Assembly (NCBI GenBank): GCA_025603075.1
Contig: MU626337.1
Coordinates: 1 to 64,000, forward strand
Direction of reading: 5' to 3'
Length of the DNA stretch: 64,000 nt
Origin: Neoconidiobolus thromboides FSU 785
Taxonomy: Eukaryota; Entomophthoromycota; Entomophthoromycetes; Entomophthorales; Neoconidiobolaceae
The notes under the pieces are model-generated. The model did no database searches and was not told where the DNA came from. It was given only the letters and a program-made list of their open reading frames with translations. Of the stretch, positions 22,401 to 34,251 are shown piece after piece. Positions within the stretch are counted from its first letter, which is position 1. Each line of letters opens with the position of its first letter. Position numbers and translations under genes: made by a program.

Positions 22401-22779
22401 TAAGTTTATAGTAATATTTAGAGTAAATATTGCATAATTTTATTTAGTTACTTTTATAATCTATACTTCTTCTAATATGTTTATAAGTACTTGAGTATTA
22501 TAAATATTTACTCTATTCTGGATTATGATTAGTAAAATATTTTGCTTAGTTAGTTTTAATTTTTTTTAATCAGGCTAATACTAAATCAATTTATAAAGTA
22601 GTTTTAATAATCAAAGTAATTAATAACTTCATTTATAGAGTATTCCATATTCATACAAAAACTAATTTCTATAGTTTGTAGCCAACTTTCACCTTAGTGA
22701 TAATTTTAATTTTATTATAATACATTGCTATTTTAGCAATTTGATAACAATAGGTCTATAGAACTAATGTTTTTAAATG
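22401..22779. other. intergenic, nothing seen
   Basis: No gene supported. Confidence 0.45.
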
Positions 22780-22883
22780 CTATGAAGATATATTTTTTTG
22801 TTAAGAATTTTACTAACAGTTTTTCCACTCAAATAGTACTTAAAACAGAAAAAGTGATGAAACCAAAAAAGCATCCCCATTCT
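22780..22883 (+). mobile_element. GGGGATG foldback MITE, forward
   Basis: Copy with an eroded left end (TATGAAGATA) and an intact right end GCATCCCC. The centre has AATAGTACTTAAA in place of AGCGCT. Flanks are too eroded to show a clear duplication. Confidence 0.8.
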
Positions 22884-23019
22884 TAATATTAGTTTATAAT
22901 ACTAACGAAGGAATACTTACTATTTATAGATTGTCACATTTGAAAAAAGATAAAAGTTCAATTAAAAGCTCAATTAAAAGCAAGCTTTGATCATTGAGTT
23001 GAATTTGATCACTCTTATT

Positions 23020-23124
23020 ATATGGGGCTGTTTTTTTTAGTTTCATTATTTTTCCATTTTTTAAGCACTATTTGAGTGGAAAGATCATAATAAAATTCTT
23101 GAACAAAAAAACACATCCCCATAT
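23020..23124 (-). mobile_element. GGGGATG foldback MITE, reverse
   Basis: Full copy flanked by ATAT (23020-23023 and 23121-23124). Confidence 0.9.
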
Positions 23125-23382
23125 TTTCATTGTTATTATCTCGATCTATATTAATATTTCAACATTTTACTTGATTGTACTTTTAGGTATAAATCATTCC
23201 ATCTAATTGGATAACTGAATAAAGTAATAAAGATAGAAACAAGACCAAAATATTGTAAAAAAATTGAATAAAATATTAATCAAACCATAAAATATAAACT
23301 TTATTCCTCTTCATAATGAAACTTAGAAATTTAACTTAATATCTTGATCCTCTAGATGATTTCCAAGGCTCCAACCAATTAT

Positions 23383-24438
23383 TTAATGACCATGATAACC
23401 ATAATCATACTCGCAATTGCTATATTTATTGGCATCTTTATATTCTCCATAAAAATCTTCATAAGTACAGGTAGATTCTTTAGGTTTGTTTGAAGCTGTA
23501 GAGGCTACTAGTTTAGTTGAAGTAGAAGTAGACACTGGGGTAGAGGTAGAAGTGGCTGATCGCGTAAAAGTAGATACTGTTCGAGAAGTTAATGTAGGAC
23601 TAGAAACTGATATTGAACTTGTATTTGGATTAGCAATAGAATTAGTGGAGGCAACTAGTACAGTTTTTGGACTTAAATCTTGGCTTGTACTATTATTGAC
23701 AAAGTTTTCAACTGGGGTACTATTACTAGTTCTCACTGGAAGAGTTGAACTAGATATTTGATTTGGAGTATATGAACTTGAATTTTCAATTGGTATACTA
23801 ATACTAGTTTCCGAAGATAGAGTTGAACTAGATCTACTAACTAGAGCGCTATTAGTAGAAGCTTCTACTGGAGTAGATGAGCTCGAAATCTTGTAAATTT
23901 GAGTACTGTTAGTACTTTATACTGGTGAAGTTGAGCTAGACCCATCAACTGGAGTATTATCAGTAACCTTTACTGGTGAAATTGAACTTGATCCCACGCC
24001 TGTAGTACTGCTATTACTTTCTACTGATGGAGCTGAGCCAGATCCTTGGTTTGGACTATCATTAGTAGAAGACTCTACTGCGTTACTATTAGTAGTTGTC
24101 TCTACACGTGGAATTGGATTTGACCCTTGGCTTCGAGTACCATTAGTATTAGTTTCTATTGGCGGAGTTGAACTGAGTTCCCTAACTAGAGTACTGTTAG
24201 AAGTATAGAATGGTATAGATTCAGTTTTTGTTTCAGTTTTTATTACATTGACACCTGAGAAACTAATGTTCGTTTCAGGTATCGATATAGTAATAGTACC
24301 TGCCTTGATAACAACGCTTGTAACTGTTCAGATTTGCGTTTGTACTTTAGTTATCGTTTTAGTTTCTACTGGAAACTTGTCATAATAAGCAGAAACTGAA
24401 TAGCTCAAAATAAGAGCGATGATCAGGCTATATTTCAT
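23383..24438 (-). pseudogene. Ser/Thr-rich secreted wall-type protein with two in-frame stops
   Basis: One continuous minus-strand frame of 352 codons starts at 24438 with a clear signal peptide (MKYSLIIALILSYSVSA). A long Ser/Thr/Pro/Asn-rich region with repeated S-S-S/T-x-x-PV motifs follows, suited to O-glycosylation. A small C-terminal part rich in Tyr, Asp and Cys ends YDYGYHGH. Two codons are stops: TGA at 24328-24330 (codon 37) and TAA at 23917-23919 (codon 174). There is no frameshift anywhere. The product would be a secreted or cell-surface protein. It is either recently broken, carries sequencing errors, or is read through. Neither stop lies in a convincing intron. Confidence 0.7.
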
Positions 24439-25501
24439 TATGATAGATTGAAGTCAACTTGATTTTGATGGTATGTTAATTAATAAAAAAATGTGATGTT
24501 TTTAATATCTAATTTTGACTTTTTTATTATTACATATCCCTTATAATTACAACTCTATCAAGTATTTTTTTTCAAGAATTAACTAATTTAAGCTCAATAT
24601 ATTATTGTTTTAGAGTATTTTAATTTAATATGACCTACAAATTGAATTGTTTTTTGCAAATAATTAAATAACACTTAAATATCGTGCTTCTATTTATCAC
24701 TTTCAAAAAATAGCTTAATTGAATAGATCGATTTGTTATGTATTGGGCAATTTAAGTTTGGATTCAAATATATTCAGTAATTAATGTTACATTAACTTTA
24801 TAAAATCAATCTTAAATATACTATGTGTTGTATGTTAATTTAATTCAATCAAATACCACAACTTGCACCACATTTTAGACAATGGGCTAAGACCTTCTGT
24901 CTTAATTTTCAAATATTACTACAATGATATTTTTGGATATTACAAATTTATCACCATTTCAGAAAATTGACTATGTCATATTTCTTTAATCAAAACTCAA
25001 ACATTAAATACAGTAAGCATAAAGTAAATAGTAGCAGATAAATAATATATTTTGTTAACTACAATAACTCCATCCATTTCAAAAATATTTGATGTTTTAC
25101 AATTTCTTAATAAATAGACCATCTTAGCTCTTATAAATTATACTTTATTAGTATTGTTCTTTGTTTACAGATTTATTTGATTAAAGGAAAATTATAAGAT
25201 AATTTTAATACAACATAGCATTGTGAGTTGCACCATTTACATTATTTGATCAAGTATTATGTTATTAATAAACTTTATTTCTATGAAGCAACTATTAAAA
25301 TTCACATAAGTGGCTGTCAGTTTGAAAAGCAATGTTTTAATTAAAGTAGGCCTCTTTTATAGCCAAACGACTTTTGACAAACTTTTATGAAATTAAACCT
25401 AATATTAAGTTCCAGAATAGAGCTTTACCCTAAAAATAGCTATTGAAAATACAACCAAAAAGTAAAAAACCGCCTTTATCATACAAATTTAGCTATATTA
25501 T
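24439..25501. other. intergenic, nothing seen
   Basis: AT-rich with no supported gene, RNA or repeat. Confidence 0.5.
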
Positions 25502-25607
25502 ATATGAGGCTGTTTTTTTTAGTTTCATTATTTTTCCATTTTTTAAGCGCTATTTATGTGGAAAAATTGTCAGTAAAATTCTTAAATACAAAAATACATC
25601 CCCATAT
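25502..25607 (-). mobile_element. GGGGATG foldback MITE, reverse
   Basis: Full copy flanked by ATAT (25502-25505 and 25604-25607). The right terminus is intact (CATCCCC). Confidence 0.9.
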
Positions 25608-25743
25608 ACTTAATTATTATTATTGCCTATTTTTAATACATTTCTCAATCTTTTAAGAATTATTAACTGTCTTGATTATTTATTTATAGAATAAATTTAC
25701 TGAACTATAGCGCACAAGCATAAAATCTATTGATACAAGTAGT

Positions 25744-25847
25744 GTATAGGGATGTGTTTTTTTGTTTAAGGATTTTACTAACAATCTTTCCCCTCAAATA
25801 GCGCTTAAAAAAATGGAAAAGTAATGAAACCAAAAACATCCTCATAT
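25744..25847 (+). mobile_element. GGGGATG foldback MITE, forward
   Basis: Full copy starting AGGGATG and ending CATCCTC. The left flank GTAT and right flank ATAT differ by one base. It lies 136 bp from the previous copy and in the opposite orientation. Confidence 0.87.
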
Positions 25848-27115
25848 ATTAGAAAAATATTTATTGAGTCAAAAAAGTAATATTCTTATTTTTATTTAGT
25901 GCTTAAGTATTAGTATGTAGGAATGCTTTTCTATAAAATTTTCAAATACAAATCAAAAACCAACACTTATTAAAAAGTACATACTATTGAATATTAAAAC
26001 TTTTAATTAAACATTATTTCTAAGCTTGATATAAAGGTAACAGTGATATTTTTTTATTCACATATTATAGGTCGAAACTTTATGAGTATATTATTTTTTA
26101 CATAAAGAATATTAATACTTAGCTTCTACTTCCGAGTTGATTTTACACTTAGCACTTAGACCAAATCTTTATAAAAAAATTCCTTTTATTATTTTGTATC
26201 ACTATAAACAAAAGAATCTATTTTAAAAAGTGTATCAGTATTTAGATATAAATTTTAAGTTTGAATATTAGATAAAATAATGTATCATGTAATTTTTTAT
26301 TTCTATTAACTTTGTTAAATTTAACTTTTTATTAACAAAATTTTAATGAAAATTTAAATTCTTTATCAGGTATAGCTAATAAACAAATAAAACCATGAAA
26401 GTTACAGTATATTTTTTTTAAAACATTTTGTATTATTAAATTTCCAACTATTTAATAACTTTTTGTTTACTTTTTCTATAAACTTTTTTAAATTCAATTT
26501 CCTTATAAACTTGAAATTAAAGGTTTTACCATTATTACTTTTTTTAAAAATGATATTTGGTTTCGCTGATAATAACTATGACGCTCCGTGTTATCTTAAA
26601 TAAAGCTGACTATAAATCTGTTCCATAGTAAAGCCGTAACTTTTATACTAGACACCGTGTTTGTTTATTTTACTAAATTTAAAATGCACTAAAAAGTACT
26701 ATTTTCCATTATATAATTCAATGTAGTGACCTAAATTCAATAAGCAATTGGTTGTTTTTATTTATGATGAATATATTTTGATAATCTTAATATGTTAAGT
26801 TATTTCTCATAATATCTACTTTTAAAATAAAAGTTATTTGAGACATCATTAAGCAAAATAAAATACAAACGTATTATAGACTGAAAATTGGTGATGTTAG
26901 AGTCTAGTAAACTTGATAGAATTAGAAAATCAGTTCTCTAGGTGATCCGAAACAGGAAATAAATATTTAATGAGAAATGATATTAATTGTTCTTGAATAC
27001 AAAGTCAAAAATATGACTTTATTGGTCTGGGACGTATTAAAAAAATAACCATGAAATTAGTTTAATACAAAAATAACGAGTTTGTTGATTGTTTTTTTTT
27101 TACTTCTTAATTATT
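25848..27115. other. intergenic with a MITE fragment
   Basis: Positions about 25914-25955 (ATGTAGGAATGCTTTT then AAATTTTCAAATACA) look like the two ends of a foldback element with its middle deleted. Otherwise no gene is supported upstream of the receptor. Confidence 0.4.
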
Positions 27116-28048
27116 ATGAGAGAATTAATTATACCTCCTGCTTATAACCCAACCACTTCACTAGCTGCAATAGCCGTAATATTTAGTGTTAGTCTTTTAT
27201 CCTTTTTTACGAATTGTATTGTGTTGTATTTGGCTTATAGACTAAAAGATAGGTTATATAACTTAAGTTATCAAATCACTTTAGCACTAACATTGACGGA
27301 TTTATCATCCTCAATATCTGTATTCTTCATGTTTGTTTTCCATATGATATTTGGGTATAAGTATGTTTTCAGTAGTTCATTTTATTGTCCAGTTTTCGGT
27401 GCTATAATGGGAGTAGCCTCAGGGATATCTGGAGTACTTATTGCATGCTTAGCCTTTGAAAGATATATGCTTGTTTGTCATGGCAGGCAGCTTCCATCTA
27501 TCATTTCATGGGTTATATTTTCTATATTCTTTTTGATATTAATTTCGACCTCAATGATAAGCTCTATTTATAATGATTTCATACCTGATCCAACTTACTC
27601 ATATTGTCTTCCAATGAATTCTATATCTGCAGATATTGAAAATATAGTTATTAGGGTCGCTTTTATTGGGTCTTTATTAGTGTTAACATATTGCTATATT
27701 GCTATTTTTATTAGATGCTATAGATGGACTATTGCTAAACATAGCGATGACAGCAAATCTCATGAAGAAGCTAGGATGGGCAAATCAGTTGCATTACAAG
27801 CATTATTATTTTTGATTGTATACTACTTATGCTTTATTCCAAAGCTTCTAGTATATTTCTTTAAGCTTGCATTGGGTAAAGAGCATCCAGTTGTTTTGGA
27901 TATTTTAGCACCAGCTGGTATTGCATTTGCTTTTGTTTTAAACCCTGCTATGGTAATATTTTTAAATAGACATTTTAGAAAAGAGATTGGTATCGTTAAT
28001 AACACCTTGGTTGGACGAAAGAAATTAGAAAACTTTGATCTTCTATAA
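27116..28048 (+). CDS. class A (rhodopsin-like) seven-helix receptor
   Basis: Predicted G-protein-coupled receptor of 310 residues in one exon, in the plasma membrane or endomembranes. Seven hydrophobic segments are visible (about 15-40, 52-78, 93-115, 129-150, 178-199, 224-250 and 259-284). Class A marks are present: Asp62 in the second helix (LTLTD), Cys91 and Cys164 placed for the extracellular disulfide, ERY at 115-117 in place of DRY, CFIP at 239-242 in place of CWxP, and NPAMVIF at 276-282 in place of NPxxY. The ligand is unknown. Retinal binding is unlikely because the seventh-helix lysine is not evident. The start is the ATG at 27116, since the open frame before it has no ATG. Class A receptors are rare in fungi but expanded in Conidiobolus. 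Confidence 0.85.
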   Translation: MRELIIPPAYNPTTSLAAIAVIFSVSLLSFFTNCIVLYLAYRLKDRLYNLSYQITLALTLTDLSSSISVFFMFVFHMIFGYKYVFSSSFYCPVFGAIMGVASGISGVLIACLAFERYMLVCHGRQLPSIISWVIFSIFFLILISTSMISSIYNDFIPDPTYSYCLPMNSISADIENIVIRVAFIGSLLVLTYCYIAIFIRCYRWTIAKHSDDSKSHEEARMGKSVALQALLFLIVYYLCFIPKLLVYFFKLALGKEHPVVLDILAPAGIAFAFVLNPAMVIFLNRHFRKEIGIVNNTLVGRKKLENFDLL

Positions 28049-28647
28049 GGACTCTTTTGCTTTACGGAAAATTAGTAAATTCAAGTTATTCATAAGTTTA
28101 ATATATGGTTTATTCTTTATTATTTCAGAAAAATTTATAATTTGTAACCCTTATTAATGAGTATTTCACAAATATTATTAGCTTGGTTATTTAATTATTT
28201 AATCAAATTTTAAAGTTTCTATAAATATATATTAATTATTATTATATAATGCCTCTTACACCATAAAACTTCTAATACATCAAATCCTGTAAACATCAAA
28301 TGATTCTTTTCTCAACAGCCTACTATAAAAATTATGGTAGTAGAGATTAATCGAATAAAAACAAAGAAATTACTTTAAGTTTCAATACCGATATCTGAGA
28401 ACGTTTCAAAAAGATTCAATATAAGAATATACCGTAAACATTGCTCTTGACCATAAAATTCCATATAATTTATTTAGAAAAAATATTTCATACAATACAA
28501 GTTATGTAAAGAATTAAAGTCCTGAAGCAAAATAGGCTATTAGGAACATTTGGCCATATTTTTTTGGAATAGGCATAAAAATGCTACCTAAAATAGTAAT
28601 GTTACATAAAACGATGGATGGTAGATAGTTTTTGCAAAATTATTACA
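28049..28647. other. intergenic, nothing seen
   Basis: No gene supported. Confidence 0.45.
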
Positions 28648-28751
28648 ATATGGGAATGTATTTTTGTGTTTAAGAATTTTACTACAATTTTCCCATTCAA
28701 ATGGTGCTTGAAAGGTAAAAAAAGTGATGAAGCCAAAAGCATCCCCCTATA
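28648..28751 (+). mobile_element. GGGGATG foldback MITE, forward
   Basis: Diverged copy starting GGGAATG after ATAT. The centre is ATGGTGCTTG rather than AGCGCT. It ends CATCCCCC before TATA. Confidence 0.83.
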
Positions 28752-29500
28752 ATGAACATCAAAACAAACAGACTTATTAAGCCAACATGATGTTTTTTTT
28801 GATTTGTTTAGAACTCATTGTTAAAATTATTGCTATAGATTATATTTTATTTTCAATTGTAATAATATAATCAATCATGTTTGTTATTTCCTAATTTTTA
28901 AAAGCAAAGTAAAAGAAATTTAAGCATTCATCAAATATCAGTAGATAAAAGTAGATTAAATGATCTGTATGGCAACACATTTAGTTTAAAAGATCCAAGA
29001 AAACCTCAAATGGGATATTTATTTTTGACCTTTTTTGTGGACTTTGATATGGCGGAACTGCAGTAGAGATATTTAAGTGTTTTTGTAAACCTGTTTCAAC
29101 CAGCTATAGATAAAAGTTTTTGAGGAGAAAAAAGCGTGGTAATTATATTAGTAACCAATTTAAATCTTAGAGGCACTGGAGAAAACCGAGTGTTTATGAG
29201 CTATCTTGTGAATCCCCTATAGTATCCTTGTACAGAAAATATCCTATTTCCTGGCAATATAATTGAATAACTTAATAAATGGCTTAAATAGCACCCTTGA
29301 TAGCTATCAACTAAATTGTAATAAAATTACCATTAAAGATAAGTTTATAAACAAGTGGAAGTGAGAATTTGAACAAAAAAGAATAATAAATAACAATGAT
29401 ATAAAAAATATCTTTTTTTATACTTCCATTCTTTTTCTGTTGATTTTTTATTTTAAAATGCTTATTTCACTTATTTTCTATAGTTTTATTGAGGGCCATT
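28752..29500. other. intergenic, possible unidentified coding relic
   Basis: Positions about 28990-29270 are less AT-rich and have plus-strand frames of 25-45 codons between stops (for example around NGIFIFDLFCGL and KPSVYELSCESP). I cannot assign a family. It may be a decayed gene. Confidence 0.25.
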
Positions 29501-29606
29501 GAATGGGGATGTATTTTTGTGTTTAAGGATTTTACTAACAAATTTTCCGCTTAAATAGCGCTTAAAAAATGGAAGAAATAATGAAGTAAAAAAAAACACA
29601 CCAAAA
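29501..29606 (+). mobile_element. GGGGATG foldback MITE, forward
   Basis: Left end intact (GGGGATG after GAAT). The right end has decayed (CACACC before AAAAT). The centre AGCGCT is intact. Confidence 0.86.
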
Positions 29607-29915
29607 TAGTATTGTTTGAACTATTTATTATTTATTCAGTTACATCATTAATAACTGAAATACTTTTTACATAAAAACAAAGCAGTAGTAAACAAAGTCG
29701 AAATTGATATAAGTTTAAAACTATTAAGTAAAGACTTTAAATATCTTTTAAAATATCACTTACCTTACATTATACTAGGCCTTACAAAATTATGATATTT
29801 TAACATCACTTAATTAAGTTTTTTAAAAATACGGATAATGTCAAACTTTATAAAATATCAATTTTATTTAATAAGAGTTAAGATTGTCTGATTGTACATA
29901 TCGCTATTAATATTT

Positions 29916-30467
29916 TTATTGAATAGGAATTTTGGTTTCTTTATCTTCTTCTTTAATATGTTTAGGAATCAATAAGCTTAATATACCATCATTTAACTCA
30001 GCTTCAATTTCTTCAATAACGATTTGTTGCTTAACTTTAAAGCTTCTTCTAAAATTCTTTTTTGAGTTGCGTTCAGTAATCAACTGTTTACCATACTCAG
30101 CATTACTTGAAGTATTTATTGACTCAGGATTATCATTCTCCTTCTCTGGGTTGTTTTCATTTTCATTTTCATTTTCATTTTCAACTAATACAGCAGTTTC
30201 ATGTTTATTTGGTTTTTCCACATACTCTCCTTTTAGGGTGATTGTATTTTCCACGTTATCAAATGAGATATCTAAATTTTCTTTTTTGAATCCGGGTACT
30301 TCAGCTTCAATGATATAGTAATTAGGGTATTCGACAATATCAACGTTTGGCCATTTATCTTGTTTTAAAGCTGGTTTGCACTCACTATTTTGGAAATAAT
30401 ATCTTATATAAGATTGATTATCAAAAGCAGAAGTACAGGCAGGTTTGGTAGTATATACTTTAAACAT
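29916..30467 (-). CDS. small heat shock protein (Hsp20/alpha-crystallin)
   Basis: ATP-independent holdase chaperone that binds unfolding proteins. Start chosen at MFKVYTTKPAC (30467), giving 183 residues; an ATG seven codons upstream (30488) is also in frame. The alpha-crystallin domain starts near residue 40 (DIVEYPNYYIIEAEVPGF, FDNVENTITLKGEY). A low-complexity acidic insert rich in Glu-Asn follows (about 91-115). The domain then resumes with the FRRSFKVKQQI and LNDGILSLLIPK strands, and the tail ends KIPIQ, an IxI-like motif. The insert between the strands is longer than usual. A TATA box and a heat-shock-element-like palindrome lie upstream, which fits stress induction. Confidence 0.9.
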   Translation of the reverse strand: MFKVYTTKPACTSAFDNQSYIRYYFQNSECKPALKQDKWPNVDIVEYPNYYIIEAEVPGFKKENLDISFDNVENTITLKGEYVEKPNKHETAVLVENENENENENNPEKENDNPESINTSSNAEYGKQLITERNSKKNFRRSFKVKQQIVIEEIEAELNDGILSLLIPKHIKEEDKETKIPIQ

Positions 30468-30503
30468 TTTTATTTTATAAAAAAACATACTAATCTGTAA
30501 CTC

Positions 30504-30581
30504 TTTATATACCTTTTAATTCCATTTTACTTCTTTTATCCTACCTTTTATCGACCTTTTTGAAACTACCTAGAAGCTTCT
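30504..30581 (-). promoter_or_regulatory. TATA box and heat-shock element of the Hsp20 gene
   Basis: On the minus strand TATATAAA lies at 30504-30511, about 37 bp before the ATG. AGAAGCTTCT at 30572-30581 is a perfect GAAnnTTC heat-shock unit, followed by two weaker units (GGT, TTT) at the expected 5-bp steps. The site suits binding by heat shock factor. Confidence 0.6.
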
Positions 30582-30599
30582 CTTTTTTAGTTTACGTTT

Positions 30600-32297
30600 G
30601 CTTGGTGCTTGTATTATTAATATAACTTTTAAGTTATTCTCAGTTATTGTATTTTATTAGTAAACGCAATCGCCCTTGCAAAATAACAATAAAATTTAAG
30701 CTAATTTAATTGGTTAAAAGTCAAAAAAATTAAATACATGGAATTTAATAAAGTATAGAAGCGTTTAACTAGTTAACTGATTGAAACGTATATATACACC
30801 CTGGAAGAAAACCAGCTATAATTGCTGGATACTAAATGCTTAGTCATTTTTGTTTAGGGTATTTATTACAAAGCATAAAATAAAATATTCTATTATTGAT
30901 ATACAATATTCTAATATGTCAATATATTTAATAAAATAGAATATTGATCTATATTTAGTTGTAGTTAAGGTGATAATTTTTATATTTATTTGACTTTTCT
31001 AAAAGTAAGTTTTTGCAAATTTTTACCAATATTTCTTATATACTATTCATGGCATATAAAACTTCCCAAGTTACTGCTCAAAGCGTATATAGATGTTTCA
31101 AAAAAACGACAATTTGAAGTACATTTTTGGATTGAGGTTGATGGTTAACGAGTTAAAGATAGAAGCAAACAGACATATAAAAATAGTCAAAAAAATAGAA
31201 AATGAGATAGAGCATGAAAGCTAAAAAAATCTTACTTCTATAGCTTATATTTTATTGCACACTATATTAATTTAAAGCTGTGAATCATATACCTAGTTTC
31301 ATTTATGGGCTATTTCCAACATTAGATATTATCTCAATTATTCAGTTTTAAAGTTAGCGCAAAAAAACTATATCTTAGATAAAAAATAAAAGTAAAATGA
31401 TATTAAAGATAATAAGAATGTATCAAACAGAACATCTACTAATAAAATACGTCTTTAAATTTCAATGTAGCATTTTCATAGGGATTTAAGAAGTGGATTG
31501 TATTTTTAAAAATAATGATTATTTTTGAAATGATTGTAGAATCTTTATGAAAATAAAACTGTTCAACTTTTATTCGATCAAATTAATTTTATATTTGAGA
31601 AAAACAATTATGGTATAGTAGTATAAAATACAAAGGTTACACGTTAAAAAAAATTGTTATACAAAATAAAATCATAAAAACTACCCCTAAAAAAGTTGCA
31701 AAGCTACAACAGTTGTGCTATGAATCTTATCAGTAGCATTTTATAGTATTACTAATATGAAAAATTAAGTGTAAATTCTAACAAATAGTAAAAATAGATG
31801 AATTTTAACATATCCCAAAACAAAAAGTTTATAATCAGAATCAATATTATTAATTAATCTTAAACTAATGAAAGCATTATTAATAATTTACAATGGTTAT
31901 ATAGTTTTTATTGACAAATGAGCATTGAGTTTGTTTGTTTGTTTAATTTTGGCACATAGCTTAAATTGTATCTTGATTTAAGTATCATCAACATTCATCA
32001 ATATTTCATTATTTACTAAATGAATTATTATTGCCTCAGATTCACTTGACTAAATGTAAAGTACCATACTTATCCTGATCATCTAATAATTCAATATGAT
32101 GTAAAAGTTTTAAAGCTATTAAATTACAAAAGGTTTAAATTGAGCTAAATATAGAAAATAGTGTATTTAAAACCAGTTATCATTAGCGGAGCAATCAACT
32201 AAAAATAATAATTTTTAAGTATATATATTTCTAATATTTAAATAGATAATTATAAAGCTTTAATTAAAAGACTAAACAAACGGGGTACTTTGAAAGC
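30600..32297. other. intergenic, nothing seen
   Basis: AT-rich with no supported gene, RNA or repeat. Confidence 0.5.
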
Positions 32298-32402
32298 AGA
32301 TGGAGATGTGTTTTTTTGTTTAAGAATTTTGCTATAATCTTTCCACTCAAATAGCGCTTAAAAAATGGAAAAATAATGAAACTAAAAAAAACAGTCCCAG
32401 AT
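32298..32402 (+). mobile_element. GGGGATG foldback MITE, forward, AGAT duplication
   Basis: Copy starting GGAGATG and ending CAGTCCC, flanked by AGAT (32298-32301 and 32399-32402). A non-ATAT, non-palindromic duplication makes this one of the most informative copies for duplication length. Confidence 0.9.
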
Positions 32403-34251
32403 GCTTTAATAAAGATTTCAATGCTTTCCTTTTACAGTTTTTGCGGCTCTATTGCAATCTCATAAACTATTGACTTAAGAATAAAATTTATCTAAAATCA
32501 CTGAAGTCTAAGTAGATTAAAAAAACCAACCAAGCAAACAGCTGCCTCCAAAGGTTACTGTAAATAAACTTAAGAAACTACAGATGAACTCCTTTTTAAA
32601 TTTTATCTAATTTTAAAATTATATTATATTATCAAATCATTATTAAAAGCAGAAATTGATGATACTGATATTATATCTATTTTCTTGTAGTGATTTAAAT
32701 AAAACTAATAGTTTAAGACTTTTTAAAGTAGAAACCACCGCACAATAAACATTATTATTACAAAAAAATACACCTCCATATCCTTTACTATAAATTAAAT
32801 CATAAAAACTTTATAAAGAGAAAAGATAAACCATGTACTTAGAGCCCCTATACCTTGTTCATGGGTATTCTAGCTGGTGTCTATATAAATTTATTTTCCC
32901 AAGCTATTCTCGATTCTATGAAGACATATTTACCACTTCAGAACATTTCTAAAGCATAGATTGAAAACATTACTTTTTATTTAATATATATAATAAATAC
33001 ATAGTTTTTTATTTTAAAAATGTATTAATAAATGAGTATTATCAGAATTTTTGCTATAGTATATAAATTTATTTGTAATAATGTTGGATATTAGATTTCA
33101 GTAACTTTTTAAACAATCCTCTTATTTTTCTAAAACTTTAAACAAGTTCAAAGTTTTTTTATTAGAATTAAACTATTGACAAACGTTTATTTTGTAATAT
33201 GCAATAATCTATTTATGCAATAAAAAATATTTTTGAATAGAATTTGTAAACTATAAATGTCACTAAAAAGATGCTTCATTGTAGTAGCGAATAGTTTTAT
33301 TTTTTTAATTAGTAATGTTAAAAATAAATTTTTAAATTGATCAAACCCTTTCATTCTTAATTTTAAATGTTTTTGAAAGAATAACAATTTTAAACTGGAT
33401 ATATTAATTTGAAACAGTTAGAATATTATTTATTTTTAAAAAGAACCTAATAAAATATGAACAAACAGCATGTAAATAATCCCAATAATCTATAAGCTTA
33501 TAAAAAAATTATGTATAATTTATGATATCAATAAAATTTACTTGAACATAAAGCAGGAAAATTAAATAGTAATAAAATATTGTTTATGAAAAAGATTATT
33601 ATAGACAAAACAGAAAGCAATGTACAAAAAAAGAAAGTGATATACAAAAAAATCATAATAAAAAAATAAAAGCTTGAATCAATTCTGAAATAGAAATTAG
33701 GTCATTAAAACTATGATATTATCAGTTGTATCTTTAAATCACATTACTTTTAAATCTATACAATTTAACCAAATAAATGGGTGTATATATTTATTAGATA
33801 ACAGTAGGTTGATTTGACAATTACATGAAACGTTATACAAAACGGAATATCAAATATAAAGAGAGAGAAAGAGGGGGTTTATTTAATAAATCTATTAGTT
33901 TTAGGAGAATAAAAAATAGACCAACTGAGATTAAATGTCTAGAGAAAAAAAATCAAAAAAATATGGTGAAATAGCAATCAAAATCTAATTTTTAATAAAA
34001 TTGCCATAATACTTGGCCTTAACATGAAATAAGAAACTATGCAAAACTTGAAATTTGGATTGCATAATAGTAAATTTAAGCGGATTGAAATCAAAATATT
34101 TAAGAAATAAAAAAAGAGGTAAAGCACCAAATCATGCCCCGCTTAAACGGTCTTTAAGTAGAAATTCTATTTATAGTAATCGTACTTGAGCATTATATAA
34201 ACAATTTGATGTGAAATTTCAAATCCATTTTTTTTAAACAATTTGATCATA
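32403..34251. other. intergenic with one MITE fragment
   Basis: About 32757-32780 (AAAAAATACACCTCCATAT) matches only the terminus of a foldback element. A short GA-rich tract lies near 33860. No gene supported. Confidence 0.4.

Noticed and set aside
8295-25847. Tc1/mariner origin with TA duplication for the MITE family
   Set aside because: ATTT and AGAT flanks and the restored transposase frame at 18137 fit 4 bp and contradict TA.
10911-25850. CRISPR-like spaced repeats from the many MITE copies
   Set aside because: Copies are irregularly spaced, in both orientations, with target duplications; the genes are eukaryotic.
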